Assembly (NCBI GenBank): GCA_946480825.1
Contig: CAMLLG010000083.1
Span: 1 to 15,521 of the forward strand
DNA from: an uncultured Lysobacteraceae bacterium
Lineage (GTDB): Bacteria; Pseudomonadota; Gammaproteobacteria; Xanthomonadales; Xanthomonadaceae
Length of the DNA stretch: 15,521 nt
Direction of reading: 5' to 3'
Below the pieces are notes generated by a model. It did not search any database, was not told the DNA's origin, and worked only from the letters and a program-made list of their open reading frames with translations. The position numbers and the translations under genes were made by a program. Below, in pieces: positions 13,917-15,521 of this stretch (its first letter is position 1; every line of letters starts with the position of its first letter).

Positions 13917-14840
13917 CTATCCGATCGGCAGCGCCGCCCACAGCGGCAGCGTGATCAGCGACAACAGCAGGCCGTATCCCACCATCGCGGCCGCCAGCCG
14001 CGGCGCGAGATCGTGCGAGATCGCCAGCGCGCCGGCGGTCACCATCGATGGCATCGCGGACTCCAGCACGGTGGTGCGGGCCATGTCGCCGTGCAGGCCC
14101 AGCAGCGGCACCAGCAGCAACGCCAGCGCCGGCATCAGCCCCAACTTGAGCATCAAGCCGGCCGCCAGCGGTTTGAGTTCGTCGCGCGGCAGCGCCAGTT
14201 TCACCGACAGACCGATCGTCAGCATCGCCAGCGGCAGCAGCGCATCGGACAACCGCTGCAGACCGCCTTCGATCCACGACGGCGGCTCCACAGGCATGAC
14301 CGTGAATCCGAACGCCAGCGCCCACAGCGGCGGAAACTTCAGCACCCGCAGCGACATCTCGCGCGCGGTCGGTGGCCGGCGTCCCCCGGGCGTGCCGCCG
14401 CCATAGCGCGCCAACACCCACAGTCCGAACGTGGACAGGATCAGGAACGCGCCGAACTGGTCGTAGATCACCGCGTACGGCAGCGCGTCCTCGCCGATCA
14501 GTGCGCGCGTCAGCGGATAGCCGAGGAAACTGGTGTTGCCCAGCGCCACGGTCAACAGCAGCACCGCGCGCTCGTCGTCGCGGAAGCGCAGCCAGCGCGC
14601 GATCGGGGGCACCAGTGCGACCGTCGCCGCCAGCAACAGCCACGGCACCACGGCGACGCCGATCAGCGCCGGCTCCAGATGCAGCCGGGGCGCGTAACGC
14701 AGCACCGCCGCGGGCAGGCACACGTACAGCACCACCAGATTCAGCGTCTGCGCCGCGTCGTCGGGCAGCACGCGCATGCGCTGGAAGGCATAGCCCAGCG
14801 CGAGCATGGCGAGGATCAGGGCGAAGGCGTCGAAGGTCAT
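13917..14840 (-). CDS. AEC-family (auxin efflux carrier-like) permease
   Basis: Encodes 307 aa with about ten hydrophobic segments in two groups of five: residues about 4-22, 33-47, 58-78, 93-115, 125-145, then 172-188, 202-216, 226-250, 258-275 and 283-303. LGNTSFLGYPL (100-110) is the conserved motif of the first half, and LLPLAMLTIGLSV (205-217) that of the second. This is the usual AEC layout and length. Family members move organic anions such as malate or malonate, or other small acids, across the inner membrane; the substrate here is unknown. It starts at ATG 14840 and is the first gene of a probable pair with the oxygenase downstream. Confidence 0.92.
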   Translation of the reverse strand: MTFDAFALILAMLALGYAFQRMRVLPDDAAQTLNLVVLYVCLPAAVLRYAPRLHLEPALIGVAVVPWLLLAATVALVPPIARWLRFRDDERAVLLLTVALGNTSFLGYPLTRALIGEDALPYAVIYDQFGAFLILSTFGLWVLARYGGGTPGGRRPPTAREMSLRVLKFPPLWALAFGFTVMPVEPPSWIEGGLQRLSDALLPLAMLTIGLSVKLALPRDELKPLAAGLMLKLGLMPALALLLVPLLGLHGDMARTTVLESAMPSMVTAGALAISHDLAPRLAAAMVGYGLLLSLITLPLWAALPIG

Positions 14841-14895
14841 GGGTCAGCGACTGCCGATCATCGTTGCGGTGTCGTCAGGCTTGAGGTGTTCCGTG

Positions 14896-14965
14896 GGAGC
14901 GCGGGAAGGCACGATGCTCTGCGCGATGCGAAAAAAATCAAAAGCATCGCGCCTTCCGGCGCTCC
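14896..14965. repeat. REP-like hairpin, 23-bp imperfect stem
   Basis: Arms 14896-14918 and 14943-14965 pair at 21 of 23 positions (outer GGAGCGC, inner GATGCT), with a 24-base loop containing a run of seven A's. It sits between the start of the AEC permease gene and the end of the gamma-glutamyltransferase gene, so on the minus strand it lies 18 bp beyond the latter's stop codon and is a plausible transcript end for it. It ends in GCGCTCC, a core similar in type to, but not the same as, the hairpin at 6177-6247. Confidence 0.7.
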
Positions 14966-14982
14966 TGCAAAAAACGCACAGC

Positions 14983-15521
14983 TCAATACCCCGCCGCCAT
15001 CCCGTCCTTGCGCGACTCGCTGGCGCCGACGTAACCGCCGTCGGGATTCACCATGATCGCCTGATAGCCGCCGTAGGGGCCTTCGGCGAAACGGACGCTG
15101 TGCCCCTTGCGCATCAGCGCGCGCACGGTTTCGTACGGAAAGCCGGTTTCCAGATCGACTTCGCCGCCATCGGTCATCGCGGTCGCCTGCCCCGCGGGAT
15201 CGGTGCTGCCGTCGTGCTGGATGCGCGGCGCGTCGCCGGCTTCCTGCAGGTTCATGCCGAAATCGATCATGTTCAGCAGGATCTGCACGTGGCCCTGCGG
15301 CTGCATCGCGCCGCCCATCACGCCGTAGCTCAGCCACGGTTCGCCGTCCTTCGTCACGAAGGCGGGAATGATGGTGTGGAACGGACGCTTGCCCGGCGCG
15401 AAGCTGTTCGGATGACCACGCTTGAGCACGAACTGCTCGCCGCGATCCTGGAAGATGAAGCCCAACCCCGGCGGCGCCATGCCGCTGCCCATGCCGCGGT
15501 AGTTCGACTGGATCAGCGAGA
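14983..15521 (-). CDS. ggt: gamma-glutamyltransferase, C-terminal part (gene runs off the right edge)
   Basis: The last 178 residues are visible; the frame is open to the window edge, so the start, large subunit and self-cleaving Thr nucleophile lie outside. The opening residues SLIQSNYRGMGSGM, then GFIFQDRG, PFHTIIPA, GVMGGAMQPQGH and NMIDFGMNLQEAGDAPRI match the small (catalytic) subunit of gamma-glutamyltransferases. These are N-terminal-nucleophile hydrolases that cut glutathione and transfer its gamma-glutamyl group, usually in the periplasm. The end (DGMAAGY) is natural, with a TGA at 14983-14985. The G-V-M-G-G-x-M-Q-P-Q-G-H form suggests the GGT-like branch common in proteobacterial chromosomes. 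The REP-like hairpin lies just beyond. Confidence 0.92.
   Translation of the reverse strand, partial: SLIQSNYRGMGSGMAPPGLGFIFQDRGEQFVLKRGHPNSFAPGKRPFHTIIPAFVTKDGEPWLSYGVMGGAMQPQGHVQILLNMIDFGMNLQEAGDAPRIQHDGSTDPAGQATAMTDGGEVDLETGFPYETVRALMRKGHSVRFAEGPYGGYQAIMVNPDGGYVGASESRKDGMAAGY

Noticed and set aside
13881..15056. 391-aa plus-strand open frame rich in Gln, His and Arg
   Set aside because: Antisense to the AEC permease; Gln/His/Arg richness is the mirror of Leu/Val/Ala membrane codons.

Overview
The window is a GC-rich chromosomal stretch (roughly 65-70 % G+C by eye) with tightly packed genes and strong codon bias. It looks like a gammaproteobacterium of the Xanthomonadaceae/Lysobacteraceae type (Lysobacter-like). 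That placement is inferred from composition, from hairpin repeats of the REP type between genes, and from the gene mix (Ycf46-type ATPase, Tat-exported tyrosinase, AEC transporter, class D beta-lactamase-like enzyme). No rRNA or other phylogenetic marker is present, so it is not proof. I see no tRNA, rRNA, CRISPR array, prophage or intact transposase.

Layout, left to right. (1) 64-3205, minus strand: three genes with overlapping ends, sixA-like phosphohistidine phosphatase, then a YceI-like secreted protein, then an exported phospholipase-D-superfamily protein with two HKD motifs. (2) 3244-3514: a transposase-less mobile element with perfect 28-bp inverted ends and probable TA target duplication. 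(3) 3566-6172: a 545-aa protein of unknown function (possible winged-helix start plus helical repeats) divergent from a class D beta-lactamase-like enzyme. (4) 6177-6247: a 26-bp-stem hairpin between two convergent genes. (5) 6252-7842, minus: an orphan ParA-type ATPase downstream of a short-chain dehydrogenase. (6) 8079-9563, plus: a Ycf46-type AAA+ ATPase.

(7) 9621-10286, plus: a lone, clearly AT-richer gene (about 43-52 % G+C in the rows counted) for a 221-aa protein of unknown function. It is followed by a non-coding tract of about 500 bp holding five consecutive hairpins. This is the most obvious foreign or accessory segment. (8) 10785-12921, minus: a Tat-exported type-3 copper tyrosinase followed by a small lipoprotein whose core aligns by eye with the C-terminal beta domain of that same tyrosinase. 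(9) 13138-14840, minus: an AEC-family permease followed by a 2OG-Fe(II) oxygenase. (10) 14896-14965: another REP-like hairpin. (11) 14983-15521, minus: the C-terminal part of a gamma-glutamyltransferase that runs off the right edge.

The best candidates for something undescribed are the tyrosinase/lipoprotein pair, the AT-rich singleton gene, and the unrecognised 545-aa protein facing the beta-lactamase-like gene. Most other genes are ordinary housekeeping or envelope functions.
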